Assembly: GCF_000420945.1 (NCBI RefSeq)
Contig: NZ_ATVX01000017.1
Location: 25,866-89,865 of the forward strand
DNA: 64,000 bases
Origin: Butyrivibrio sp. VCB2006
GTDB lineage: Bacteria > Bacillota > Clostridia > Lachnospirales > Lachnospiraceae
Reading direction: 5' to 3'
Under the pieces are notes generated by a model. It had not been told where the DNA came from, searched no databases, and worked only from the letters and a program-made list of their open reading frames with translations. The translations under genes and the position numbers were made by a program. This document shows positions 10,301 to 17,769 of this stretch, piece after piece. Within the stretch, counting starts at the first letter, position 1. Every line of letters starts with the position of its first letter.

Positions 10301-12252
10301 TATCTAAGAGAGCTACATCGAACACTTATAGCACCGGAAATCTTAAGAGTATTAAGCTAAGTGGTAGTGAGCTGGATTCTTACGCTAAGAAGCTTGGAGA
10401 ACCTACTGAAGAAATTCTTATCGAAATGAAGAATGCGGCAGCAAGTTCTACTGATAAGACCGCTATAAGCAATATATTGCCGACATATGCGAAGACATCG
10501 GGGACTACGAGCTCAACCACAACATCTTCATCAACAACAAGCTCAGCATCAAGCAGTAATTCCAGTAACTCAACGAAGTATACTGCAGACTACTATGGTG
10601 TAACCTTTACTTATAAAAAGGACTCAAAGACTGTTACTGATCAGGATGGATTCTATAAAGATAAAGCTGAGCTTCCTATTGTCCTTACCGAGGAAATCTC
10701 TTATGATTTCAAGGAAAAAGAGGATATCAGGGTATTCAGATGTCATGATGGCGAGGCTAAGGAATTAAGTTCTGACAATCCTGGAGGAGATGGAACTTAT
10801 AAGCTTGATCAGGAAGCAGGCAAGATTTATATCTATGCTAGTAATTTCTCAAGCTTTGGTGTTGCATACAAGCCCGAGACATATTACACTGTAACATTTA
10901 ATGATGGAACAAATACATGGACAGTCAAGGTTAAGGCAGGAGAAAAGGTAGCAGCTCCTGAAGGAACTCCTACAAAAGAGGGATATACCTTCATGGGATG
11001 GTACTTGAAGGGAGCAAGCACCACTTCTACAACAAGTAGCACGACTTCTTCATCTTCAACATCCAAGTCAACTTCTACCACGACAAGTAATGCTACGCCT
11101 TACAATTTTGACACACCGGTTAACAGTAATATCACACTTACAGCAGGATTTACCGCAATTAAGGACGATACAGATACATCCAAGAAGGATGCTGCTTCTA
11201 CAGGTGCTTCTGACGAAGAAGGTGATGTAAACGGTGCACGTGCACCGCACACCGGGGACACACTTCCTCCTGTATGGCTGTGGGTACTGGTTTTGGTTGG
11301 CGGCATTGTAGCTTTTAGCTGCAATCTGTATGCCAGAGCAAAAGAAGGTAAAGTTAAGTTTTCAAAGAACAAGACAGTGAGGAAAGTTACACGTTTTTTT
11401 CTCCTGATTGGACTTGTAATAGTTACGGTAACTAAGTTTTGTGCCAGGAAGGCTGTTGAGAATAAGCGCCAGGTAGCACTTGCCATTAGTGGAATGGTGG
11501 TGCTGGTGGCCGGTGGAGCTTTAATAGCAACATCAATTGCATATCATAGATCTGAGAAGGTTTATGAGAATGCCAACAAGGTATTTGTTAAGGATACGCA
11601 GGAAATACCTCTTTCAAGTAGTCCGACTGAGGTAGTCAACGAGGAGAATTCCTGGTGGAATGAAGCTAGTGTTGAGATGGCAACTCTTTCCGAAGAGTAT
11701 CCGGATGTGGTAGGATGGATATACTTTGAGAATGAGGATATCAGTTATCCTATAATGTTTTCCGGGGATAATACTAAGTATCTTGATACTGCTTATACAG
11801 GCGAGAAGGCCAGAGCAGGAGCTATTTTCCTTGATGGTGAGTCAACTCCTGACTTTTCAGATCCGCATAGTCTGATTTACGGACACAATATGCGTGATTT
11901 AACAATGTTTGGCAAGCTTAGATACTACAAGACAGATGCGTCATATTATGATGAACACCAGTATTTTCAGGTATTCACAAGAGATGGGGTTTACAGATAT
12001 CAGATATTTGCTTATGAAGAAGTACCTGACAGTCATGACGTTTTTTGGGTATATGGCAAGAATCCTGAGGGTATGTGGGAAATGCTCCAGGATATTGAAG
12101 GCGGTTCATATCGTAAAACCGGCATAGAAGCTACAGAATCAGACCATGTGATCACACTTGCGACATGCACGTCAAAAGAGGATAGAAGGCTCATTGTAAG
12201 TGCACTTCGCACAGATGAACATGATTTTGATTATGTAGCAAGCAGCAATTGA
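7345..12252 (+). CDS. Giant surface protein with a C-terminal class B sortase domain
   Basis: A 1635-residue secreted protein (ATG 7345 chosen: GGAGA 6 bases upstream; the in-frame GTG at 7330 has none). Signal peptide about 1-26; acidic, Ser/Glu-rich low complexity with a charged helix to about 280; globular part to about 1040; two Ser/Thr-rich linkers near 1050 and 1225-1255, the second inserted inside an InlB/Listeria-Bacteroides type repeat (KEGYTFMGWYLKG ... PYNFDTPVNSNITLTAGF). Next comes an LPxTG-like motif, APHTGD, at 1300-1305, then a hydrophobic helix and basic residues. After further hydrophobic segments the chain ends in a sortase B domain (about 1445-1635) with YGHNM (His1514), LATCTS (Cys1608) and RR (1614/1615) as the catalytic triad. 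A sorting signal and sortase in one chain is unusual. Positive charges suggest the first and third helices cross the membrane and the sortase faces outward. Confidence 0.85.
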   Translation: MKKRVVSILIAGVLFFSNIGVTSFAANSSANDASSASSSEASTEAGAGSSLGDPGEQVNNDANGVEEAGYFKITDFADLPEDISNQKIRVGGSLEDLELPDTLEVIVEPDPEHDERIERGLEKERERLMRERLERLREELEAEQAGESASEDSSEEDDAASSASSEEEDGDKLFFFGDDEAITDDSGELSEEAEAEEEAIEDTTTIEDESNPTTESTVDNSTEADTQESSDVIIIPTEDATVNELNESTDGSSESASEASSEQGLVSWLKHTFRNAAVAYAADVEEKTQLDENANVQLISDVEWIMEADYNYGEEEFNPDTEGKIYLFTPVLKIPDTYYIEDELPIITVFVTDDYYAFDEETVVDDVKIRVRADKGVFPEGSRVTAKKLVEEDEQKVKELVDEQIDTENIVKEYSFDITIKDRDNNEVQPDTEKGRVVVSFEAAEVADEALEAEVYHIIDESKDDKEQEPVEAVALGSERSKERVLTIYDENSVLKAEKLEAEVVEFEDVKVLEAETTGFSTYKVIFKIVEKIDDTVYEYKYEVTTSTVIPVKDILGNAVDPGQNEEDTSDDTPLYLPDNYKIKKVTLGNGKNSNEYLYVGNLCATTNSNQVVPEDDPSTGMYKESEDGTGEWFVIVKQPYAYDAKNPQTLLVTFENTGLDPISISLTSCEEYSSAESDNYGYPTASMLSNKGFMLYMPTVDYNEESGKLHPIMYQWQHCTDNKNFKDIDLANTKSFGSATVGEWYRCLVNGTPSESVQVVTARNDGKKRTWTDCHDSDQRYVSNGLMAYTMYGRNKIDVVGEFSSGGKKYMLQSTIGGGGWTTYPKESEDQELVYRDDIFFYFTESKSLVVDTFLKAGTNKFAITANAQIGDHEKNTAIATEADEYELERLAIVGAKNQDAIQTAINVGTGNSIPSLLVIPKTNTGLKYYIGKTNSQEPYKTREKTIVEDTKPGTSISWESSSLTEVEVEFKLAGAAANKILPAVSKRATSNTYSTGNLKSIKLSGSELDSYAKKLGEPTEEILIEMKNAAASSTDKTAISNILPTYAKTSGTTSSTTTSSSTTSSASSSNSSNSTKYTADYYGVTFTYKKDSKTVTDQDGFYKDKAELPIVLTEEISYDFKEKEDIRVFRCHDGEAKELSSDNPGGDGTYKLDQEAGKIYIYASNFSSFGVAYKPETYYTVTFNDGTNTWTVKVKAGEKVAAPEGTPTKEGYTFMGWYLKGASTTSTTSSTTSSSSTSKSTSTTTSNATPYNFDTPVNSNITLTAGFTAIKDDTDTSKKDAASTGASDEEGDVNGARAPHTGDTLPPVWLWVLVLVGGIVAFSCNLYARAKEGKVKFSKNKTVRKVTRFFLLIGLVIVTVTKFCARKAVENKRQVALAISGMVVLVAGGALIATSIAYHRSEKVYENANKVFVKDTQEIPLSSSPTEVVNEENSWWNEASVEMATLSEEYPDVVGWIYFENEDISYPIMFSGDNTKYLDTAYTGEKARAGAIFLDGESTPDFSDPHSLIYGHNMRDLTMFGKLRYYKTDASYYDEHQYFQVFTRDGVYRYQIFAYEEVPDSHDVFWVYGKNPEGMWEMLQDIEGGSYRKTGIEATESDHVITLATCTSKEDRRLIVSALRTDEHDFDYVASSN

Positions 12253-12265
12253 TTAAGGCATAATA

Positions 12266-12299
12266 ACCATCCGGGATATGTGGGAGTATTCCGGATGGT
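12266..12299 (+). promoter_or_regulatory. Hairpin between the sortase-fusion gene and the two-component genes
   Basis: A 9-base-pair inverted repeat (ACCATCCGG and CCGGATGGT) with a 16-base loop lies 13 bases after the stop codon and 25 bases before the response regulator start. It has no T-run after it, so it is not a standard terminator. It may trim or stabilise mRNA between genes. Confidence 0.4.
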
Positions 12300-12324
12300 A
12301 GATATTGGGGTACAGGGAAGAGTT

Positions 12325-13545
12325 ATGACGAAGGTGTTTTTGGTTGAGGACGAGTTTGTCGTCAGAGAGGGGATCAAGAATAATATTAATTGGGAATCAC
12401 ACGGCTATGATTTTTGTGGAGAGGCGTCAGACGGGGAGGTTGCCTATTCCATGATTCAGAAGGAACAGCCGGATATTGTGATTACTGATATCAAGATGCC
12501 ATTTATGGACGGTTTGCAGCTTAGCCGCCTGATCAAGGCAGAATTTCCATGGATTGAGATAATTCTTTTAACAGGATATGAGGATTTTCAGTATGCAAGG
12601 GAGGCCATCAGGATTGGTGTCTCTTGTTACCTTTCTAAACCTATAAGCGGAGATAATCTGCTCAAAGAGGTGGATGCTCTCGCTGAAAAGGTTGAGGAAA
12701 AGAAACAGGAGAGAAAGTATGCACTTCGCTATGAGGCGGAGATGCAGGAGAGAACTGAGGCTATTAAACACGGCATAAGCGAAATCGAGACGTTTATGGC
12801 GGATTTTTACAATGGAAGATACTTTCCAACTCAGAATCCGTCCAGTGCTTCTGAGGACGAGATCATACCGGAAATCGATCCCAAGCATATAGACAGGAAA
12901 TATATCAAGGAATTCCTGCGTCGAGGAGATGAATCCGAGACAGAGGTTTATTTGGACGAATTCTTTAAAAGAATCGGAAGAAATGCCATTAAATCCACCA
13001 TGCTAAGGCAGTATGTGGCCATGGATGTGTATTTTTGCGTGGCTGATTTTGTTGAAAATGATCTGGGAGCCGGCAGAGACAAGCTGGATGCTAAGATTGC
13101 AATACCTACTCCGGAGATTTTTGCTGAAGAGAACCGCACCAGAGAATATCTGGCCGGAGCTATAAGAGCGGCGATAGAAATCAGAGATAATAACTATTCT
13201 GGCAAGTATCATGACATGGTAAAAGAGTCACTGGCTTATATAGAAGAGCATTATTCAGAGGATGAGCTGTCTCTTAATACATTGGCGGCTCACGTTAATT
13301 TCTCTCCGAACCACTTAAGCGCAGTGTTCAAGCAGGAGACAGGACAGCCTTTTATCAAGTATCTTACGGATTTCAGGATGGAAAAGGCTAAGGAACTACT
13401 GTGTACAACCGCCAAGAAGAGCAATGAGATCGGGCTCATGGTAGGGTACAAGGATCCGCATTATTTTTCATATTTGTTCAAAAAGACTCAGGGTGTTACG
13501 ACTACGCAGTATAGAAGTGGCATGCAGATGGAGGCAGCAAAGTGA
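12325..13545 (+). CDS. YesN/AraC-type response regulator
   Basis: A 406-residue cytoplasmic regulator: receiver domain (1-120) with DIVITDIKMPF carrying the phospho-acceptor Asp near 55, LTGYEDFQYAREA and the conserved Lys in YLSKPIS; a variable middle; and a C-terminal AraC DNA-binding domain (about 305-400) with two helix-turn-helices (LNTLAAHVNFSPNHLSAVFK and SNEIGLMVGYKDPHYFSYLF). ATG 12325 is chosen because CAGGGAAG sits 5-6 bases upstream; an upstream in-frame start at 12280 lacks a site. Its stop overlaps the start of the histidine kinase gene by 4 bases. Regulators of this kind usually control a nearby sugar ABC transporter, here most likely the one beginning at 15018. Confidence 0.92.
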   Translation: MTKVFLVEDEFVVREGIKNNINWESHGYDFCGEASDGEVAYSMIQKEQPDIVITDIKMPFMDGLQLSRLIKAEFPWIEIILLTGYEDFQYAREAIRIGVSCYLSKPISGDNLLKEVDALAEKVEEKKQERKYALRYEAEMQERTEAIKHGISEIETFMADFYNGRYFPTQNPSSASEDEIIPEIDPKHIDRKYIKEFLRRGDESETEVYLDEFFKRIGRNAIKSTMLRQYVAMDVYFCVADFVENDLGAGRDKLDAKIAIPTPEIFAEENRTREYLAGAIRAAIEIRDNNYSGKYHDMVKESLAYIEEHYSEDELSLNTLAAHVNFSPNHLSAVFKQETGQPFIKYLTDFRMEKAKELLCTTAKKSNEIGLMVGYKDPHYFSYLFKKTQGVTTTQYRSGMQMEAAK

Positions 13546-14891
13546 TTTTTGGCAAGAGAGCAAAAAAGCATGACTACAAGTTGGCCAACAAGATTCGTAT
13601 ATCCTATCTGATTCTTTTGATTCCAAACATGATTTTTATGATCTATGCGTTCCACAGCTTTTGGATGACAAATGAAAGATACAAGGATATGCTGAGCTCT
13701 GTGGTTGCGGCCAGTGAGTTTAGCTTGGATTTTAAAGAAGATTTTGACTACGAGACATATCTTTTGATAGTGGGAAATGTGACCTGGGATAATTCCAATC
13801 TTCCAACGCTTCTAAGTGATGCCAAGAAGGTTGTAACCGGGCTCAAGGACTACACAGATACTCAGGACAACCAAAAGAGACTTGCCAGTGCAGAAAAGTA
13901 CCTTAACAATCTGGAGACCTACACGGACAGAATCAAGGAGAATCTGGAGTATGGGGACAGATATGAATCAAATATGCTGATCTGGGAGAACGATGTCCAG
14001 ATAGTTACAGGTCTTTTGCAGGAAACAATCAATGAGTATATTTACTATGAAAATAAGCAGCTTCAGGTGACTCAGGCTGAGAATAGAGCACTGTTCAGCA
14101 GAGCTCTTGAAATATCAATCGTTATCTTTGTATTCATTCTGGCGTGCATCGTTCTGATATCTATGTGGATGCCTCTTTGGATCACCAGACCTATCGAGGA
14201 ACAGGTCAAAGAGGAACAGAAACAGCTTCGTAAAGCTGAGTTTGAACTGTTGCAGGCTCAGATAAATCCGCACTTTCTGTATAATACTCTGGATGCGATT
14301 GTATGGTCTGCAGAATCCGGCAACCAGAAGCAGGTTGTCAGCATGGTTGGAAGCCTTTCTGAGTTCTTCAGAGCTTCTCTTAATAAGGGAAAAGAGATAG
14401 TGTCCATCAAGGAAGAGCTTCAGCATGTGACCAGTTATCTTGAGATTCAGCAGGTAAGATATCAGGACATTTTATCCTACGAGATAAATGTGGCAAAAGA
14501 TATCTATAATTACAGTATTCCTAAGATCACAATCCAACCTATTGTTGAGAATGCTCTTTATCATGGTATAAAGAATCGCAGAGGCGGCGGAAAGATTACC
14601 ATTACCGGTGCTGAAAATAATGGTGGAATTACCATTCAGGTAAGGGATAATGGTGCAGGAATGACTGAGGAGAGGCTAAAAGAGGTTAGAAACAGCCTTT
14701 TGCAAGATTCTTCCGATAAGAGTGCTATTTACGGCCTTTACAACGTAAATGAGCGTATCAGGCTAAATTTTGGCGATGAGTATGGTCTTTTTATTTCCAG
14801 TCATTCAGGAAAAGGAACAGATGTGACTATCTATTTGCCAAAAATCTTAACCGGAAACGTAAAAAATTCAACCAAAGATAAAATAGAATAA
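13542..14891 (+). CDS. YesM-type sensor histidine kinase
   Basis: A 449-residue membrane kinase starting at GTG in a GTGA overlap with the response regulator. Membrane helices lie near residues 17-38 and 186-212, with an extracellular sensor of about 145 residues between them. The kinase core is of the His_kinase (PF06580) type, with the phospho-acceptor in QINPHFLYNTLDAI (His near 244), followed by an HATPase_c domain with N box IVENALYHGIKNR and G boxes DNGAGM and GLYNVNERI. No clear HAMP domain is recognised. It pairs with the preceding YesN-like regulator and probably senses a sugar, possibly through one of the binding proteins downstream. Confidence 0.92.
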   Translation: MIFGKRAKKHDYKLANKIRISYLILLIPNMIFMIYAFHSFWMTNERYKDMLSSVVAASEFSLDFKEDFDYETYLLIVGNVTWDNSNLPTLLSDAKKVVTGLKDYTDTQDNQKRLASAEKYLNNLETYTDRIKENLEYGDRYESNMLIWENDVQIVTGLLQETINEYIYYENKQLQVTQAENRALFSRALEISIVIFVFILACIVLISMWMPLWITRPIEEQVKEEQKQLRKAEFELLQAQINPHFLYNTLDAIVWSAESGNQKQVVSMVGSLSEFFRASLNKGKEIVSIKEELQHVTSYLEIQQVRYQDILSYEINVAKDIYNYSIPKITIQPIVENALYHGIKNRRGGGKITITGAENNGGITIQVRDNGAGMTEERLKEVRNSLLQDSSDKSAIYGLYNVNERIRLNFGDEYGLFISSHSGKGTDVTIYLPKILTGNVKNSTKDKIE

Positions 14892-14963
14892 AAAATTCAA
14901 CTCATTTTAATTTATATATCAATGTATTTTTTCCTCCTGAAAGCTACAATTAATCTAACTAAT

Positions 14964-14985
14964 AGCTAAGGAATAGGCCTTAGCT
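14964..14985 (+). promoter_or_regulatory. Leader hairpin upstream of the sugar-binding protein gene
   Basis: An 8-base-pair inverted repeat (AGCTAAGG and CCTTAGCT, 6-base loop) lies about 30 bases before the gene at 15018. It could be a regulator binding site or a 5' mRNA-stabilising stem. The sequence alone cannot decide. Confidence 0.35.
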
Positions 14986-15017
14986 CAAGAGATTAAGTTT
15001 TTAGGAGGATTTTTGTT

Positions 15018-16010
15018 ATGATGAAGAAAGTGTTGTCTATTCTCATGGCATCAGCCATGACACTTAGCCTTGTTGCTTGCGGCAGTTCTGCTCCAGCATC
15101 AACAGGTGACGGCGGAAGCGCATCTGGCGGACTTATCAAGGTTGGTATTATCAACAACGACCCTAACGAGTCTGGTTACCGTACAGCTAACGACGCTGAC
15201 CTTAAGGCTAAATTCACAGAGGCTAATGGATATGATGCTTCTTTTGCTTACAGCTTAAAGAACGACGAGCAGATCCAGGCAGCTCAGAACTTTATTCAGG
15301 ATGATGTAGATTATCTTCTTCTTTCAGCAGCTGATACAGCAGGTTGGGACTCAGTTCTCAAGGATGCTCAGAATGCAGGCGTAAAGGTTATCCTTTTCGA
15401 CCGTACTATCGATGCTGATTCTAGTCTCTATGAGGCTTCAATCGTTTCAGACATGGCTAAAGAAGGCCAGACAGCAGTTGATTGGCTTGCAGGCCAGAAC
15501 CTTTCAGAGTACAACGTAATCCATATCCAGGGTGTTATGGGTAGTGCAGCTCAGCAGGGACGTTCAGGCGCTCTTGATACAAAGGTTGCTGCAGAAGCTA
15601 ACTGGAACATCGTTAAGCAGCAGACAGCTGAGTGGAACGCAGAGAAGGCGCAGCAGATCGTTCAGTCAGTTATCGACGCTGGCACACCTTTCAACGTAAT
15701 CTATGCTGAGAACGACGATATGGCTAAGGGCGCTGTTGCAGCTCTTGACGCAGCTGGTATCTCACACGGTGTTGGCAAAGACGTTGTTGTTATGGGATTT
15801 GACTGCAACAAGTGGGCACTTGAAGAGCTTCTTGCACAGAACTGGAACTATGATGGACAGTGTAACCCATTCCAGGCTAGCTACATTGATGATATCATCA
15901 AGACTCTTGAGAGCGGCGGATCACTTGCACAGAAGACAATCATCATGGATGAGAAGGGCTTCGATGCTACAACAATCACACAGGATGATGTAGATAACTA
16001 CGGAATCTAA
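15018..16010 (+). CDS. YtfQ-like sugar-binding lipoprotein (first of two)
   Basis: A 330-residue binding protein with lipobox LSLVACGSS and a type I periplasmic-binding fold. IINNDPNESGYRTANDADL, DDVDYLLLSAADTAGWDSVL, VILFDRTID and VIYAENDDMAKGAVAAL align in style with galactofuranose-binding YtfQ. AGGAGG lies 10 bases before the ATG. Codon choice is very biased (for example AAC, GAC, CAG and GCT/GCA), which suggests high expression. It is separated from the ATPase gene by 244 bases containing four hairpins, consistent with excess production of the binding protein. It captures a sugar outside the membrane for the transporter encoded by 16255-19876. Confidence 0.9.
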   Translation: MMKKVLSILMASAMTLSLVACGSSAPASTGDGGSASGGLIKVGIINNDPNESGYRTANDADLKAKFTEANGYDASFAYSLKNDEQIQAAQNFIQDDVDYLLLSAADTAGWDSVLKDAQNAGVKVILFDRTIDADSSLYEASIVSDMAKEGQTAVDWLAGQNLSEYNVIHIQGVMGSAAQQGRSGALDTKVAAEANWNIVKQQTAEWNAEKAQQIVQSVIDAGTPFNVIYAENDDMAKGAVAALDAAGISHGVGKDVVVMGFDCNKWALEELLAQNWNYDGQCNPFQASYIDDIIKTLESGGSLAQKTIIMDEKGFDATTITQDDVDNYGI

Positions 16011-16028
16011 GTGATATAGGAACGAAAA

Positions 16029-16228
16029 GTTACATTTTTGGATGCTTGCAGACAAAAAAATGTAACCTTGAGGACCGAACATACATGAGGAAGTAGCATG
16101 TTAATGCGGATCCCGAATGTATGTAGGATTGCGAAAATACGCAGTATGTAGCAATCCGTATATCAATTATATAAGTTATATAACAATTTATCGGCGGTGC
16201 GGCTTCTCCAAAGAGAAATACCGCACCG
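16029..16228 (+). promoter_or_regulatory. Row of four mRNA hairpins between binding-protein and ATPase genes
   Basis: Four perfect inverted repeats follow one another. They are 16029-16039 with 16056-16066 (11 bp, GTTACATTTTT type), 16079-16086 with 16117-16124 (8 bp, ACATACAT/ATGTATGT), 16126-16132 with 16151-16157 (7 bp, with a small inner stem), and 16195-16202 with 16221-16228 (8 bp, GC-rich, CGGTGCGG/CCGCACCG, followed by TCTGTTT). The last resembles a leaky terminator. Together they would protect the upstream mRNA and reduce read-through into the ATPase and permease genes. Confidence 0.6.
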
Positions 16229-16254
16229 TCTGTTTAATGTAAAGGGACTGGATT

Positions 16255-17769
16255 ATGGAAGAATCAAGAGTACTGGAAATGCGGGGGATAAACAAAGAAT
16301 TTCCAGGTGTTAAGGCTCTTCAGAATGTAGATTTTTCTCTGAATAAGGGTGAGATTCATGCTCTTATGGGAGAGAATGGTGCTGGAAAGTCAACGCTTAT
16401 AAAGGTTCTGACAGGTGTGTACACCAAGGATGCGGGTACGATAAACCTTCAGGGCAAAGGGGAAGTTCAGATTCATTCACCACAGGATGCGCAGAAGCTG
16501 GGTATTAGTACTGTTTATCAGGAAATTACTCTTTGCCCAAATCTTACTGTGGCTGAGAATATGTTCATTGGTAGAGGAGAGGGTGCTTTTACCAATTGGA
16601 AAGAAATAAACAAAGAAGCAGAGCTTTTGCTTAAAAAGTTGGATATTCCTGCAAAGGCAACTCAGCAGCTTGCTAACTGTTCTATCGCTGTTCAGCAGAT
16701 GGTAGCAATCGCAAGGGCTGTGGATATGGATTGTAAGGTTCTGATTTTGGACGAGCCTACATCCTCTCTTGATGAGCAGGAGGTTGAAAAGCTGTTTGGT
16801 CTTATGAGAGACCTGAAGGCTATGGGAGTAGGAATCATCTTCGTTACCCACTTCCTGGATCAGGTTTATGAGGTTTGTGACAAGATCACAGTACTTCGAG
16901 ATGGACAGCTGGTTGGTGAATACGAAATAAAGGATCTTCCAAGAGTTAAGCTCGTTGCCAAGATGCTTGGTAAAGAAATGGATGATCTGTCAGATATAAA
17001 GGGTGAAGAAGGCGCCTATGAGGGCGCTGACAAGAACGAGAAGGTCTTTGAAGCATCTCAGCTTCAGAGTAATGCAGGAATCAAGCCTTTTGATTTCTTT
17101 ATCAAAAAAGGTGAGGTTAATGGTTTTACAGGACTTCTCGGATCCGGCAGAAGCGAGTGTGTCAGAGCAATTTTCGGGGCAGACAGAGTTATTGGGGGCT
17201 CTGTAAAGGTACATGGTAAAGATGTGAAGATTAACAAGCCAATTGATGCTATGAAGCATGGAATTGCTTATCTTCCTGAAGATAGAAAGATTGACGGAAT
17301 CATCGGAGATCTTTCTGTCAGAGAAAATATTATCCTGGCTTACCAGGTGCTTACAGGCTTCTTTAAGCCATTTAGTAAGCGTCAGGCCTATGAATTTGCG
17401 GATGAGTATATCAAAAAGCTGAATATCAAGACCGCATCAGCAGATACGCCTATCAAATCTCTTTCAGGCGGTAATCAGCAGAAGGTTATCCTTGCTAGAT
17501 GGCTTTTGATGCATCCGGAGTATCTTATCCTGGATGAGCCTACAAGAGGTATCGATGTAGGAACCAAGGTAGATATTCAGAAGCTTGTTTTGGAGCTGGC
17601 AAAAGAGGGAATGAGCGTAACCTTTATTTCCTCTGAGACAGACGAAATGCTAAGAACGTGCTCAAGACTGGTGGTTATGAGAGACAGAAAGGTAGTTGGG
17701 GAGCTATCCGGAGATGATCTTACCCAGAGCAAGATTATGAGCACTATAGCAGGGGAGAGTAACGTATGA
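16255..17769 (+). CDS. ytfR: Sugar ABC transporter ATP-binding protein (YtfR/MglA type)
   Basis: A 504-residue double-ABC ATPase that powers sugar uptake. The first half has a full Walker A (GENGAGKST, residues 39-47), a degenerate signature (ANCSIAVQQM) and Walker B ILDEPTSSLD. The second half has a degenerate Walker A (GLLGSGRSE), a strong signature LSGGNQQKV and LDEPTRGIDVG. This two-site arrangement is usual for RbsA, MglA and YtfR. It begins the ATPase-permease-permease-binding protein cluster and overlaps the next gene by 4 bases (ATGA). The symbol follows resemblance to the E. coli galactofuranose system; the exact substrate is not shown by the sequence. Confidence 0.92.
   Translation: MEESRVLEMRGINKEFPGVKALQNVDFSLNKGEIHALMGENGAGKSTLIKVLTGVYTKDAGTINLQGKGEVQIHSPQDAQKLGISTVYQEITLCPNLTVAENMFIGRGEGAFTNWKEINKEAELLLKKLDIPAKATQQLANCSIAVQQMVAIARAVDMDCKVLILDEPTSSLDEQEVEKLFGLMRDLKAMGVGIIFVTHFLDQVYEVCDKITVLRDGQLVGEYEIKDLPRVKLVAKMLGKEMDDLSDIKGEEGAYEGADKNEKVFEASQLQSNAGIKPFDFFIKKGEVNGFTGLLGSGRSECVRAIFGADRVIGGSVKVHGKDVKINKPIDAMKHGIAYLPEDRKIDGIIGDLSVRENIILAYQVLTGFFKPFSKRQAYEFADEYIKKLNIKTASADTPIKSLSGGNQQKVILARWLLMHPEYLILDEPTRGIDVGTKVDIQKLVLELAKEGMSVTFISSETDEMLRTCSRLVVMRDRKVVGELSGDDLTQSKIMSTIAGESNV

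Noticed and set aside
10495..11100. Possible CRISPR-like or tandem DNA repeat
   Set aside because: The repetition is only Ser/Thr codon-level low complexity inside a coding frame; units are not regular and there are no spacers.
7330..12252. Reading the sortase part as a separate gene with a missed start
   Set aside because: The frame is continuous from the ectodomain through the hydrophobic segments with no stop codon, and no ribosome binding site with start codon was noticed near the sortase part; an internal start cannot be entirely excluded.
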